DNA of 64,000 bases from Pelobium manganitolerans (GTDB lineage Bacteria > Bacteroidota > Bacteroidia > Sphingobacteriales > Sphingobacteriaceae), in the NCBI RefSeq assembly GCF_003609575.1, contig NZ_MBTA01000003.1:1-64000 (forward strand). Direction: 5' to 3'. Position 1 is the stretch's first letter; the number at the start of each line of letters is the position of its first letter. The position numbers and the translations under genes are program-made. Below the pieces are notes generated by a model, which was given only the letters and a program-made list of their open reading frames with translations, was not told the DNA's origin and searched no databases. Below, in pieces: positions 23,386 to 32,400 of this stretch.

Positions 23386-24111
23386 ATGGGAAGAGCATTT
23401 GAATTCCGTAAAGAAAGAAAGTTTAAGCGTTGGACCAAAATGGCGGTTCAGTTTACGCGTATAGGAAAAGACATCGCCATAGCGGTAAAAGAATCGGGTC
23501 CGCACCCAGAAACTAATTCCAAATTACGTACAGCCATCCAAAACGCAAAGGCGGTAAATATGCCGAAGGACCGGGTAGACGCGGCCATTAAACGTGCGTC
23601 TGACAAGGACACTGCCGGATACGAAGAATTTGTATATGAAGGATACGCCCCGCACGGTGTGGCTATTTTGGTAGAAACAGCTACGGATAACACCAACAGA
23701 ACGGTAGCCAACGTGCGCAGTTATTTTACCAAAACAAACGGTTCTTTGGGCAAAACCGGCTCTTTGGATTTTATATTTAAACGTGTGTCGACATTTAGGT
23801 TTGAGCCGGGCGAGTGGGATTTGGAAGAACTAGAACTGGATTTAATTGATGCCGGTTTAGAAGAAATTTATGTTGAGGCAGATGAAGAAGGAAATGACAT
23901 TGCTGTAATACATGCTGGTTTTGAAGATTTTGGCAACATGCAAAAAGCTTTGGAAGAAAAAGGCATTGAGGTAAAACAGGCTAAATTGGAACGCATTCCG
24001 CTTACCCACAAAGCCGTTACTGAAGAACAGGTTGCAGATGTAAACAAATTATTGGATAAATTAGAAGAAGATGAAGATGTGCAGGCTGTTTATCACAATA
24101 TGGAAGAATAA
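23386..24111 (+). CDS. YebC/PmpR (TACO1) family protein
   Basis: A 241-residue member of the YebC family. It begins MGRAFEFRK, with NMPKDRVDAAIKRA and EEFVYEGYAPHG in the N-terminal domains and HAGFEDFGNMQKALEEKGIE in domain 3. YebC proteins were described as transcriptional regulators, and members relieve ribosome stalling on proline-rich stretches; which applies here cannot be seen. A three-block layout of full length is present. There is no close operon partner (44 bp to the DUF2442 gene). Confidence 0.95.
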   Translation: MGRAFEFRKERKFKRWTKMAVQFTRIGKDIAIAVKESGPHPETNSKLRTAIQNAKAVNMPKDRVDAAIKRASDKDTAGYEEFVYEGYAPHGVAILVETATDNTNRTVANVRSYFTKTNGSLGKTGSLDFIFKRVSTFRFEPGEWDLEELELDLIDAGLEEIYVEADEEGNDIAVIHAGFEDFGNMQKALEEKGIEVKQAKLERIPLTHKAVTEEQVADVNKLLDKLEEDEDVQAVYHNMEE

Positions 24112-24155
24112 ACAGGGCAAAGAATAAAGAACAAAGAATAAAGCTTAGTTGTACC

Positions 24156-24374
24156 ATGGGGATAGTTAGCAACCGCAGGAAAGATCAAGAACTTAAAGTT
24201 GTTTTTAATGATGATAGTTTGGTTTTAGAGATTGATGGCAAAGAAACAGCTATCCCACTATTGTGGTACCAAGCGCTATTAAATGCCTCGGAAGAAGAAA
24301 AGGCGGACTGGGAGTTAAGTGGCGACGGTAAAAAACTGGTGTGGAAGAATTTGAATGTGGAGATACTGATATGA
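24156..24374 (+). CDS. DUF2442 family small protein
   Basis: A 72-residue protein with the DUF2442 pattern: LVVFNDDSLVLEIDGKE-like strands (here VVFNDDSLVLEIDGKE), then IPLLWYQALLNASEEEKADW and a final ELSGDGKKLVWKNLNVEIL. The family often sits in toxin-antitoxin-like pairs with DUF4160, but no such partner is present here. Instead its TGA overlaps the ATG of the next gene by 4 bp. Confidence 0.75.
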   Translation: MGIVSNRRKDQELKVVFNDDSLVLEIDGKETAIPLLWYQALLNASEEEKADWELSGDGKKLVWKNLNVEILI

Positions 24375-25294
24375 CTTTTGAAGAGTTTTTTTTAAAAAAG
24401 AAAATTGATTTAGAACTGTTTAGGCAAGGCGATCCCAATCTTTTTGATGAGTTTGCTTCACATTACGAGGTGATGAGCGAGAAGAGTTTTGATCATACCA
24501 AAAAATACTGGTTCAATAACCTTCGGCATATTTACCCACTTTCGGAAGTTAAAGAAGCCGCGTTAAAACAAGCTGTAAAAGCAGTGCCAACGGGCGAAAA
24601 ACCGGAGAATGAAACGGTAACATCAACCGTTACAACTGCAATTAAAGCTCCAGCTTTTAAACCGCGTTTTAAGGTTAAAACAACCGAAACAGGCATAGCA
24701 GAAACTTCCGAAACCCAATCAGAAGAAACAGAGAGCGTTGCTCCAAAACCCACCGGTTTTAAACCTAGGTTCAAAGCCGGGGCAAGTACTGTTGCCAAAT
24801 CAGAAGAAACGGCAGAAAAGGCTGACGTTAAACCAGCACAGGATGCTACGCCGGAAACTCCAAATAAACCCGCAGGGTTTAAACCACGTTTTAAACCGGG
24901 CGTAACCGGCGCTGCAAAACCTGAGGAATCTAAAGAGGCAAAAGAAGAAACCAAATCTGTTGAAGAGAGCGCTCCACAAGAAGCAACAAGCAAGCCAGCC
25001 GGTTTTAAACCACGTTTTAAAGCGGGCGTAACCGGCGCTGCAAAACCTGAGGAATCTAAAGAGGCAAAAGAAGAAACCAAATCTGTTGAAGAGAGCGCTC
25101 CACAAGAAGCAACAAGCAAGCCAGCCGGTTTTAAACCGCGATTTAAAGCGGGCGTAACCGGTGCTGCAAAACCTGAGGAATCTAAAGAGGCAAAAGAAGA
25201 AACCAAATCTGTTGAAGAGAACGCTCCACAAGAACCAGCTAACAAACCGGCTGGTTTTAAACCGCGATTTAAAGCGGTTAAAAAGGAAGAATAA
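24371..25294 (+). CDS. repeat protein with GFKPRFK motifs
   Basis: A 307-residue protein of unknown function. The first ~60 residues form a conserved-looking acidic/aromatic domain (MTFEEFFLKKKIDLELFRQG, SFDHTKKYWFNNLRHIYPL). The rest is low-complexity Lys/Glu/Pro/Thr sequence in which (A/T/P)-x-FKPRFK recurs six times, the later copies inside 42-residue tandem repeats. The ATGA overlap with the DUF2442 gene decides the start; an ATG 30 bp earlier would lie inside that gene. It is probably an intrinsically disordered scaffold with a linear binding motif. No signal peptide. Confidence 0.7.
   Translation: MTFEEFFLKKKIDLELFRQGDPNLFDEFASHYEVMSEKSFDHTKKYWFNNLRHIYPLSEVKEAALKQAVKAVPTGEKPENETVTSTVTTAIKAPAFKPRFKVKTTETGIAETSETQSEETESVAPKPTGFKPRFKAGASTVAKSEETAEKADVKPAQDATPETPNKPAGFKPRFKPGVTGAAKPEESKEAKEETKSVEESAPQEATSKPAGFKPRFKAGVTGAAKPEESKEAKEETKSVEESAPQEATSKPAGFKPRFKAGVTGAAKPEESKEAKEETKSVEENAPQEPANKPAGFKPRFKAVKKEE
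24899..25276 (+). repeat. 126-bp in-frame tandem repeat, three copies
   Basis: Three successive 126-bp units start at about 24899, 25025 and 25151, beginning GGCGTAACCGG(C/T)GCTGC. The first two are nearly identical at base level, which implies recent expansion. Each encodes 42 residues ending KPAGFKPRFK plus one or two residues. Confidence 0.9.
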
Positions 25295-25347
25295 TTGGAG
25301 AGAAAGTTTATGTTTCTAAACCCAAGACAACGTAAACCTTCAAGCCA

Positions 25348-26790
25348 TCAATTGCTTATTGTTATGTTTCGGGCCCGTGTTGTTTCCTTTAAATCAAGCG
25401 CTACAACCATTCCCATCATCGCCCAAAAAAGCACGGCAACTTTATCCTGATCTAAAAAGTTGTTGAGCAAGCCATGGAAAAAATAACTCACCATAGCTAA
25501 TAAAACAGCCAAACAAAGTGTCTTAATATCTCGGTTTATACTCTGGTAATAAATACGCATGCTTATCCTCAGGAAAGTAAAAAAGAGCAGCAGCGTAATC
25601 AATAAACCTAAAACACCGCTTTCTACCAGTGGGCCAAAATATTCGCTGTGCATATTGCCCATATTACCATGAGTAGTGCTAATACTAGTCATTTCGTGCG
25701 CTTTTTGGTAAGGCGAATAGGTAAACATGTAGGTTCCGGGGCCAAAACCCAGCCAAGGCTTTTCTAAAAACATCCGATAGCCAGACTCCCACCGGTTTAT
25801 CCGCTCCACGTTTGATTCATCGGTTTTTACATTGGATATGGAACGGATATCCGTAGCTAAATTTTTGCCAGAGACTGCACGGTTAAACTTTACTTCCTGA
25901 TAAATTTGACGGCTAAAAACGGTCGTCAGTATTACAGCTATTGTTACCAATCCGGCCAAACTTTTAAAGCTCATACGCCAGCGCAGTAATAGATAAAATC
26001 CTAAAACAAAAACTAAACTTAATGCGGCTGCGCGCGAATAGGAAAATGCTACGCCCAATAAACAAAGCATACAAATCGCAACGAAAAACCAAAAGCCCAA
26101 AAAGCTTAAATTTCGATACTGTCTTAAAAGTATTACCGCACAAAAGACTAAAACCATTGCGCAAACTGCACTATAAACGGTATGGTCGTCCATAAAAGGG
26201 TGCATTACCAACATGCTTTTTGCTTGCGAAAACCCGGTGCTCGCGTGGTTTAACGTGGTGTAAATGATCACCAAACATAAGCCGGCGCCATAAGCCATAA
26301 AAAAGCGTTTAATGTTTCGTGTCTGTGCAAAAACAATGGCGCCCCAATAAAAAGCAAAAACGACGCTCCAGACGCGGGCGAGCAAAAATTTAAATGATAT
26401 TAAAGGCAAAACACTGGTGACAGATGTGATACAAATCCAACTAAGGTTTAGCAAAACAATTAAACTCAACGGATGCGTAATTATTGGTTTTAATTGCTCC
26501 CAATTTTTCACCAGCTTAAAAATAAAAAGTAATAGAAAAAAAAGCATCAACGGTTCGTTGGGCACATTGATGCCGGCATCGCCGAATAACAATTTTACCG
26601 AGAAAGGCGTGCAAAATGCCACCAATAAAAACGCATTGCTGTTACTGAAAGTGAACAGCGTTAACACCGCCAACAAAGCGGGCACAATAGCAATGGTGTA
26701 GCCCGGTTGTCCCCACGTAAGGAAAGCGATGAGCAAAAGCGCTATTGCCGAAAAAAAATAAAGTTGGTGTACAGGTTTAAAGCCGAACAT
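25348..26790 (-). CDS. O-antigen ligase-like (Wzy_C) membrane protein
   Basis: A 480-residue polytopic membrane protein with about 12 hydrophobic segments. The large periplasmic loop of O-antigen ligases/polymerases lies at about residues 310-395 (RINRWESGYRMFLEKPWLGF, GPGTY, HGNMGNMHSEYFGPLVESG), with conserved Arg/His. It joins or polymerises surface polysaccharide at the periplasmic face. ATG at 26790 (MFGFKPVHQL) gives a 14-bp overlap with the upstream Wzz-like gene; the longer frame requires TTG. It is the last gene of the flippase-Wzz-ligase transcript. Confidence 0.88.
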   Translation of the reverse strand: MFGFKPVHQLYFFSAIALLLIAFLTWGQPGYTIAIVPALLAVLTLFTFSNSNAFLLVAFCTPFSVKLLFGDAGINVPNEPLMLFFLLLFIFKLVKNWEQLKPIITHPLSLIVLLNLSWICITSVTSVLPLISFKFLLARVWSVVFAFYWGAIVFAQTRNIKRFFMAYGAGLCLVIIYTTLNHASTGFSQAKSMLVMHPFMDDHTVYSAVCAMVLVFCAVILLRQYRNLSFLGFWFFVAICMLCLLGVAFSYSRAAALSLVFVLGFYLLLRWRMSFKSLAGLVTIAVILTTVFSRQIYQEVKFNRAVSGKNLATDIRSISNVKTDESNVERINRWESGYRMFLEKPWLGFGPGTYMFTYSPYQKAHEMTSISTTHGNMGNMHSEYFGPLVESGVLGLLITLLLFFTFLRISMRIYYQSINRDIKTLCLAVLLAMVSYFFHGLLNNFLDQDKVAVLFWAMMGMVVALDLKETTRARNITISN

Positions 26791-27883
26791 GCCGCGTGCG
26801 AAAACGTGGTGCAACAAATTCCAGATAGCAAACGGTTAAGAAGCTAATGATAAAGCCTGATAGCGTAAACAAGAAGATTAAAACTGCTTTTTGCGGGTAT
26901 TTTGCTTTCTCTGGCACGCTGGCTTTCTCTATCAAAAAGCGTTGCGAGATGGCCGCTTTATAATCCAGTTCTGCACCTTCAAAACGCAATTGTAGGTTAG
27001 CCAAAGACTCTTGTTCTTTTTTATAAAGTGCTTCCAGCTCCAGGTATTTCCCGCTTAAACGCCCAAAGTTAGCTACCGTAGGTTTTAGGATCTGGTAGCT
27101 GGCTTTAGCGGCCGCTAAACGGCCCTGGGTTTTTATAATGGTGCTATCCGGCAGCTTAGAGGCATTTTGCTGATAAACTTTTAAACGTGCCTCCTCTGCT
27201 TTTACCCTTGTTTCGGCTTCAATGATGGCTTTGCTTAGCACTTCCGACTGCGATTCGTAATCAAAAACGCCCTGTTGCCTTATTTGCGAAAGATTTTTTA
27301 AAATGGCATCTACCTCTGCCTGTTTTTTTTGATATTGCTGCGCTATCAACTGGTAAGCTTGCTGGCCGCGTGCTTGCTGAATTTGGGTGCGCATACTGTC
27401 TAAACTTAGCAGAAAATAATCGGCCATTTCTTTAGCTAAAACGGCGTCTTCATCGCGCACGGCAATTTTAATGGCCAAATTATCGGTCCTTTTAAAATCA
27501 CTGTTTGTTTTTAGCTTAGCGCGGGTTTTGGTTTGCGGATATTTGGTGTTTTTAAAGCCGTAATGCTCTTGCAGGTTAAATTTTGCAATTACGCGGTCTT
27601 TAAGTGCATCGGAATTCAGCATTTCTATGGCTTGGTCTATCTGGTCTTCATCGCCGTAGCGCATAAAGTTTTCTAAATTGTTTTCTGCCAATAAAGATTT
27701 AGAAATTGAATTGTTGGCCGGGATGTAAAAAACGGTAAATGCCTCAAATTCCGGTTTTGCTAAAAACGCCGTTGCAATGCCTACAAGCATCCCAAAAATG
27801 GTCAAAAACAAAATTTGTTTACGGTAATTATAGCTCACACGTAACAGATCTAAAAAATCTGGCTGGTTTGGTTTAAGTTCCAT
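26777..27883 (-). CDS. Wzz/GumC-like polysaccharide chain-length protein
   Basis: A 368-residue inner-membrane protein with the Wzz layout. The first transmembrane helix lies near residues 31-52 (QILFLTIFGMLVGIATAFL). A long periplasmic part follows, with coiled-coil segments (about 155-300, Gln/Glu/Lys rich). The second membrane helix near 335-357 is preceded by a proline-containing stretch (VPEKAKYPQKAVL). No C-terminal tyrosine kinase domain is fused. It sets chain length or couples polymerisation to export. It lies between the flippase (28-bp gap) and the ligase gene (overlap). Confidence 0.88.
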   Translation of the reverse strand: MELKPNQPDFLDLLRVSYNYRKQILFLTIFGMLVGIATAFLAKPEFEAFTVFYIPANNSISKSLLAENNLENFMRYGDEDQIDQAIEMLNSDALKDRVIAKFNLQEHYGFKNTKYPQTKTRAKLKTNSDFKRTDNLAIKIAVRDEDAVLAKEMADYFLLSLDSMRTQIQQARGQQAYQLIAQQYQKKQAEVDAILKNLSQIRQQGVFDYESQSEVLSKAIIEAETRVKAEEARLKVYQQNASKLPDSTIIKTQGRLAAAKASYQILKPTVANFGRLSGKYLELEALYKKEQESLANLQLRFEGAELDYKAAISQRFLIEKASVPEKAKYPQKAVLIFLFTLSGFIISFLTVCYLEFVAPRFRTRHVRL

Positions 27884-27910
27884 AAAATTGAAGGTGTGAA
27901 TTTAATTAAT

Positions 27911-29341
27911 TTATTGGCAATGCCTTGCTTTAAAGAATTGCTTAGGTGTTTTAACGATTTTCAACACCAGCGCAAGCGTTAAACTTAAAATGGCATAAAG
28001 CGGAAGCATGATCATCCAATTTAATGCAAAACTTGTTATTATCAGGCCAAAAACCCACAGAAAAGCCGTAAACAGCCCCAGTTTTAAATAAGCGTTTTTT
28101 TGGGTTAGAGGCTTAAAATTTTGATGATAAAACAGAAGATACAACAAAGCCACAAGCGCAAAGCTGATGAGAGAGGCCATACCGGCTCCAACGGCTTGGT
28201 AGCGCGGTATTAGGATAAAGTTCATCAGCAGGTTAACAGCAAAACCCAAGGCGGAAACGCCGTTTAAAATTCTGAACCGTTCTTGTGCGGTAAAAACACT
28301 GCTAAACACGTAGTACATCACAATCAGCGGAAGCGCAAACATGAGCAAGCCGAACAGCAGTTCCAATTGCGGTGTGTTTTGTTGCTGATAAAATAGCTCC
28401 ATTAAAGGCGTCCTAAAAAACCAACTTACAAAGGCAATGATTAAGCTTAAACCTAAAAGCGTAAATAAACTGTCGCGCACAAGAACTTCAATACTTTGTT
28501 TGCGCGTAATTAAGTTGCAAAGTGTAGGATAAAATAAAGAAGCAAACAAAATAGGCAACATGCTGCTGGCATCCAAAAAGCGGTAAGCTGCTGCATAAAC
28601 GCCGCTTTGCTCTCCTCCGTTAGGCAATAACTTCACCAATAATATCGCATCTGTTTTTTGATAAGCCAATACCAAAAAAGCAAATAAAGCGTAAGGCACA
28701 AGCTTTTTCAACAAGCTGAAATCAAAACTAAAACAAACTGTTTTAAACAGCGTAATTTGCTTTTTGGAAAGATAGAAGCCACAACATGCTACCGCGATGA
28801 ACACCGAAATTATCTGCGCCAATACATAAACCCGCACAGACCATTGCAACCCGAAATTGAAGTATAGGAGAGGTAAAAAAGCGACGATAAGCAGGGCTTT
28901 ATCAAACACAGAAAGGAAAACCTCTGCCGTGTAAAGCTGGTGCGCCTTTAAAAAACTACGCTGATAATTTAAGAAACTAAATAATACCTGATAAGCCAAT
29001 AACAGCCATAGCAACAATCCGCCAATGCCAATTATTAAGGCAATTGCCCAGCTCACCACAATGTACACCGCCGCCAAAAAAAACTTTAGCTGTAAAAATT
29101 TGGAGCTGTTGTTAAGCGAGGATGAGCTTGCTAGGCTCTGGATGAGGTAGTTGTGCAAGCCGGGATCGTTGATAATACCTAAAATTAAAGTGAAGTTTAA
29201 GATGCTGTAATACTCGCCGTAATTGGCAAAGCCAACTTCTAGCTGCACCTTTCGCTCTACAAAAAAAATCCATACCATTTTCACCAGCAGGTTTAAAGCA
29301 ATGAGGGCAATAACCCGGCTGGCAAACTTTTGATGGCTCAT
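27911..29341 (-). CDS. oligosaccharide flippase (Wzx/MATE-like)
   Basis: A 476-residue polytopic protein of the polysaccharide-transporter branch of the MOP superfamily. It has about 14 hydrophobic segments and the usual GVYAAAYRFLDASSMLPILF stretch in the middle. It would flip undecaprenyl-linked repeat units to the periplasm. It heads a minus-strand transcript with the Wzz-like and ligase genes and is divergent from a glycosyltransferase gene 76 bp away. A TATTTTG box (minus strand) just before the start could be the -7 element. Confidence 0.9.
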   Translation of the reverse strand: MSHQKFASRVIALIALNLLVKMVWIFFVERKVQLEVGFANYGEYYSILNFTLILGIINDPGLHNYLIQSLASSSSLNNSSKFLQLKFFLAAVYIVVSWAIALIIGIGGLLLWLLLAYQVLFSFLNYQRSFLKAHQLYTAEVFLSVFDKALLIVAFLPLLYFNFGLQWSVRVYVLAQIISVFIAVACCGFYLSKKQITLFKTVCFSFDFSLLKKLVPYALFAFLVLAYQKTDAILLVKLLPNGGEQSGVYAAAYRFLDASSMLPILFASLFYPTLCNLITRKQSIEVLVRDSLFTLLGLSLIIAFVSWFFRTPLMELFYQQQNTPQLELLFGLLMFALPLIVMYYVFSSVFTAQERFRILNGVSALGFAVNLLMNFILIPRYQAVGAGMASLISFALVALLYLLFYHQNFKPLTQKNAYLKLGLFTAFLWVFGLIITSFALNWMIMLPLYAILSLTLALVLKIVKTPKQFFKARHCQ

Positions 29342-29417
29342 ACAACAAAATAAAACCTTTAATCATAATCTGCCAATTTTTATATTTCATTACCTTAGTT
29401 GCTAAAACCCAAATTTG

Positions 29418-30521
29418 TTGCGCATAGCTGTAAATACCCGTTTGTTAATTCCGGATAAGCTGGAAGGTGTAGGTAGATTTAGTGTAGAACTGTTGCGCCG
29501 ATTAGTGCAAAACCATCCCGAGGTGGAGTTTGTTTTTTGCTTTGACCGCCCTTTTTCTCCGGAATTTATTTTTGGGCCTAATGTTAAAGGTTTGGTGGTT
29601 AATCCGCCGGCGCGACATCCTTTTTTGTATTATTACTGGTTTCAGCACCGTTTGCCAAAAGCATTGGAAACCGAAAATATTGATTTGTTTTTTTCGCCAG
29701 ACGGACATGTTCCTTTAAAGTTAAAAGCTAAAACTTTGGTTGCCATTCATGATTTGGCTTTCGAGCATTTTGCTAAAGGCGTAGATGTTTTGCACCAGCT
29801 ATACTATAAGTTTTTTTTTCTGCGCTTTGCCCGCAAAGCCACTCGCTTAATTACCGTATCTGATTTTAGCAAGGCCGATTTGGTGCGTACGTATCAGGTA
29901 AATCCGGAGAAAATTGACGTGATACACAACGGTGTTTCTGCTGTTTTTAAGCAAAGTGAAATAAAGCTAGCGGACCGCATACCCTATTTTATCTATGTTG
30001 GGGCTATCCATCCGCGGAAAAATATTTTGAACTTGCTCCGAGCTTTTGAACAGTTTAAAACTGCAAATGCCGGCTTGCCCCATCAAATGGTTTTGGTGAG
30101 CAGAAGCAGTTGGAAAACATCGCAAATTGCCAGATATTTAAAGAAAATGATCCATCGTACCGATGTGATTTTCAATAAAAACCTGAGCGATAACGAGCTA
30201 AACATCTTGCTTAACAACGCCACAGCTTTGGTTTATCCGTCTTATTTTGAAGGTTTTGGTTTGCCCGTGATTGAAGCTTTCGCCTGCGGAACGCCGGTAA
30301 TTACCACAAAAAATACCGTTATGGCAGAAATAGCGAAAGGCGCTGCACACCTTTTTGAAGCAAACAACGTTGATGAATTGGCCGAATTGCTATTTTTACA
30401 AGCAAGCGGCGCGGCACAAAACGCCGAAAAAATAAAATTAGGCTTAACTTTGGTCCAAAATTACAGCTGGGATATTGCCGCCGAACAACTATGGCAAACC
30501 ATACAGAAAACACTCGCTTAA
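29418..30521 (+). CDS. GT4-type glycosyltransferase
   Basis: A 367-residue GT-B glycosyltransferase of family GT4/group 1. It opens MRIAVNTRLLIPDKLEGVGR with the N-terminal acceptor domain. The sugar-nucleotide domain starts with FIYVGAIHPRKN, and the E-x7-E motif is visible in FEGFGLPVIEAFACG. No ATG is available at the expected start; TTG at 29418 restores the family-typical MRIAVNTR N-terminus, and another TTG precedes it. It adds a sugar to the surface polysaccharide unit; donor and acceptor cannot be inferred. rnhB follows after 1 bp. Confidence 0.88.
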   Translation: MRIAVNTRLLIPDKLEGVGRFSVELLRRLVQNHPEVEFVFCFDRPFSPEFIFGPNVKGLVVNPPARHPFLYYYWFQHRLPKALETENIDLFFSPDGHVPLKLKAKTLVAIHDLAFEHFAKGVDVLHQLYYKFFFLRFARKATRLITVSDFSKADLVRTYQVNPEKIDVIHNGVSAVFKQSEIKLADRIPYFIYVGAIHPRKNILNLLRAFEQFKTANAGLPHQMVLVSRSSWKTSQIARYLKKMIHRTDVIFNKNLSDNELNILLNNATALVYPSYFEGFGLPVIEAFACGTPVITTKNTVMAEIAKGAAHLFEANNVDELAELLFLQASGAAQNAEKIKLGLTLVQNYSWDIAAEQLWQTIQKTLA

Positions 30522-30522
30522 T

Positions 30523-31119
30523 ATGCTTTTACCTTTTTTTCAGGACGAGTTTTTAGAAGCCGGTTGTGATGAAGCTGGCAGAGGTTGCTTAGCAGGGCCG
30601 GTTTTTGCCGCCGCGGTCATTCTGCCAAAAAACTTTCATCACGAGTTATTAAACGATTCAAAGCAGATTGATGAAGCAAACCGTTACCGCTTGCGCCAAG
30701 AGATTGAAGCCACAGCGCTGGCTTTTGCCGTTGCCATGGTCGATCATGAAGAAATTGATCGCATCAATATTTTAAACGCATCTTTTTTAGCCATGCACCG
30801 CGCTATTGATAAATTGCATATTAAAGCAGAGTTTTTGATTATTGATGGAAACCGCTTTAAACCTTATCCAAACATTAAGCACGAGTGCATTGTAAAAGGT
30901 GATGGCAAGTATTTTTCTATCGCGGCAGCTTCTATTTTGGCTAAAACCTATCGGGATGATTTTATGGCACAACTGCACGCAGAATATCCTGTTTATCAGT
31001 GGAAACAAAATAAAGGTTATCCAACAAGCGTACACCGGCAAGCTGTGATGGAGATAGGCATTAGCCCTTATCACCGCAAATCTTTTAAAATCACCGACCC
31101 GCAACTGTCCATTTTTTAG
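30523..31119 (+). CDS. rnhB: ribonuclease HII
   Basis: Cleaves RNA in RNA/DNA hybrids and at single misincorporated ribonucleotides. Of 198 residues, the catalytic acidic motif CDEAGRGCLAGP carries D16 and E17, followed by LNDSKQ, FLIIDGN and the conserved GDGKYFSIAAASILAKTYRD. ATG at 30523 (MLLPFFQDEF) is used, 1 bp after the glycosyltransferase stop; an upstream ATG would lie inside that gene. The C-terminus ends DPQLSIF, a possible sliding-clamp peptide at residues 194-198. Confidence 0.97.
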   Translation: MLLPFFQDEFLEAGCDEAGRGCLAGPVFAAAVILPKNFHHELLNDSKQIDEANRYRLRQEIEATALAFAVAMVDHEEIDRINILNASFLAMHRAIDKLHIKAEFLIIDGNRFKPYPNIKHECIVKGDGKYFSIAAASILAKTYRDDFMAQLHAEYPVYQWKQNKGYPTSVHRQAVMEIGISPYHRKSFKITDPQLSIF

Positions 31120-31131
31120 TATTTTGCACAC

Positions 31132-32337
31132 ATGCGTGTGTTATTGCTTACGAATAGAGTGCCGTTTCCGGCAGACGGGGGCTACGCTATTGTAGTGCAC
31201 AACACTGTGCAAGCTTTGTTAGATTTAGGTTGCGATGTCACGCTTTTTAGCCTCAATACCACCAAACATTACATCAATACATCAGAAATTGATGATCCGG
31301 TATTCCAAAAAATCAAATTCCACCAATATAAAATAGATAACCGCGTAAAAGCCGGCCGTGCGTTTTTAAACCTGTTTACCCGCAAGTCTTATAACATCAG
31401 CCGTTTTTTTCACCCGGGCTGTGCCAGCCGTTTGGGCCATATTTTAAAGCGCGAAAGTTTTGATGTGGTGCAATTTGAAGGCTTGCAGGTAACACCTTAC
31501 TTATCAGTAATTAAAGCCAACAGCAAGGCTAAGTTGGTTTATCGTGCGCACAACATCGAACACCAAATTTGGAAAAGGTTAACCATTAAAGAGAACTTTT
31601 TAATCCGCAAACTGTACCTGCATTTATTAAGCAAAAGGTTAAAAAGCTTCGAGTACAATATTCTTAAAAAGTTTGATGCCGTTTTATCCATCAGTTTTGT
31701 CGACGAGCATTTTTTCAAATCCTTAGGGCATAGCCGGGTGTATACTTTTCCGGTTTCGTTAAACTTAGAGAACTATCAAAATCATTATAAGCTATCTCCG
31801 CATAAAAGTATTGGTTACATCGGTTCTATGGATTGGCGGCCAAATATCGAGGGCTTAGATTGGTTTTTGGAGCGCGTTTGGCCAAATATTGTGCAACTAG
31901 GCTCGGGAATTACATTCCACTTGGCAGGCAAAAGAATTCCGGAAACCTATTTCGGGCTGGCCGATGAACATTTTATTTGTGAAGGCCCGGTAGATAACGC
32001 CAAAGAATTTATTGCGCGGCAACATGTAATAATTGTGCCTTTATTAAGCGGTAGCGGTATGCGGGTAAAAATTATTGAAGCAATGGCGCTGGGCAAATGT
32101 ATTATTGCCACCTCCATAGCGGCAGAAGGTATTGCTTACCATCACGATAGGGATATTTTAATTGCCGACTCTACCGATCACTTCTATAAGCAGATTTTAA
32201 GATGCTTTACCGATAGAAATTTAGTAAACCGCATAGGCGAAGGTGCGCGTAAGTTGGTAGAACGTAACCATAACCAAAAACTTTACGGCGAAAAGCTGAT
32301 GAAGGTATATGAAAGTTTAACCGCCCAAGAAGGCTAA
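31132..32337 (+). CDS. GT4-type glycosyltransferase (second)
   Basis: A 401-residue GT-B enzyme. The N-terminus MRVLLLTNRVPFPADGG contains the glycine-rich acceptor loop. The interdomain segment is YRAHNIEHQIW, the donor domain starts IGYIGSMDWRPN, and PLLSGSGMRVKIIEAMALGK holds the family motif near the C-terminus. It lies 12 bp after rnhB, probably on the same transcript, and so belongs to the polysaccharide cluster. Sugar specificity is unknown. Confidence 0.9.
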   Translation: MRVLLLTNRVPFPADGGYAIVVHNTVQALLDLGCDVTLFSLNTTKHYINTSEIDDPVFQKIKFHQYKIDNRVKAGRAFLNLFTRKSYNISRFFHPGCASRLGHILKRESFDVVQFEGLQVTPYLSVIKANSKAKLVYRAHNIEHQIWKRLTIKENFLIRKLYLHLLSKRLKSFEYNILKKFDAVLSISFVDEHFFKSLGHSRVYTFPVSLNLENYQNHYKLSPHKSIGYIGSMDWRPNIEGLDWFLERVWPNIVQLGSGITFHLAGKRIPETYFGLADEHFICEGPVDNAKEFIARQHVIIVPLLSGSGMRVKIIEAMALGKCIIATSIAAEGIAYHHDRDILIADSTDHFYKQILRCFTDRNLVNRIGEGARKLVERNHNQKLYGEKLMKVYESLTAQEG

Positions 32338-32400
32338 ATTTTTATTATTTTCGCCACCTTAATTCAACGTTTTTCGCGTCAGATTGCTTTCGCAGATTTT

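Noticed and set aside
24532-25245. Long antisense frames opposite the repeat protein
   Set aside because: The in-frame 126-bp repeat keeps all frames open; codon use and content fit only the plus strand.
24899-25276. Regular repeats considered as a CRISPR array
   Set aside because: Units are 126 bp, contiguous, in-frame and without unique spacers; no cas genes are present anywhere in the window.
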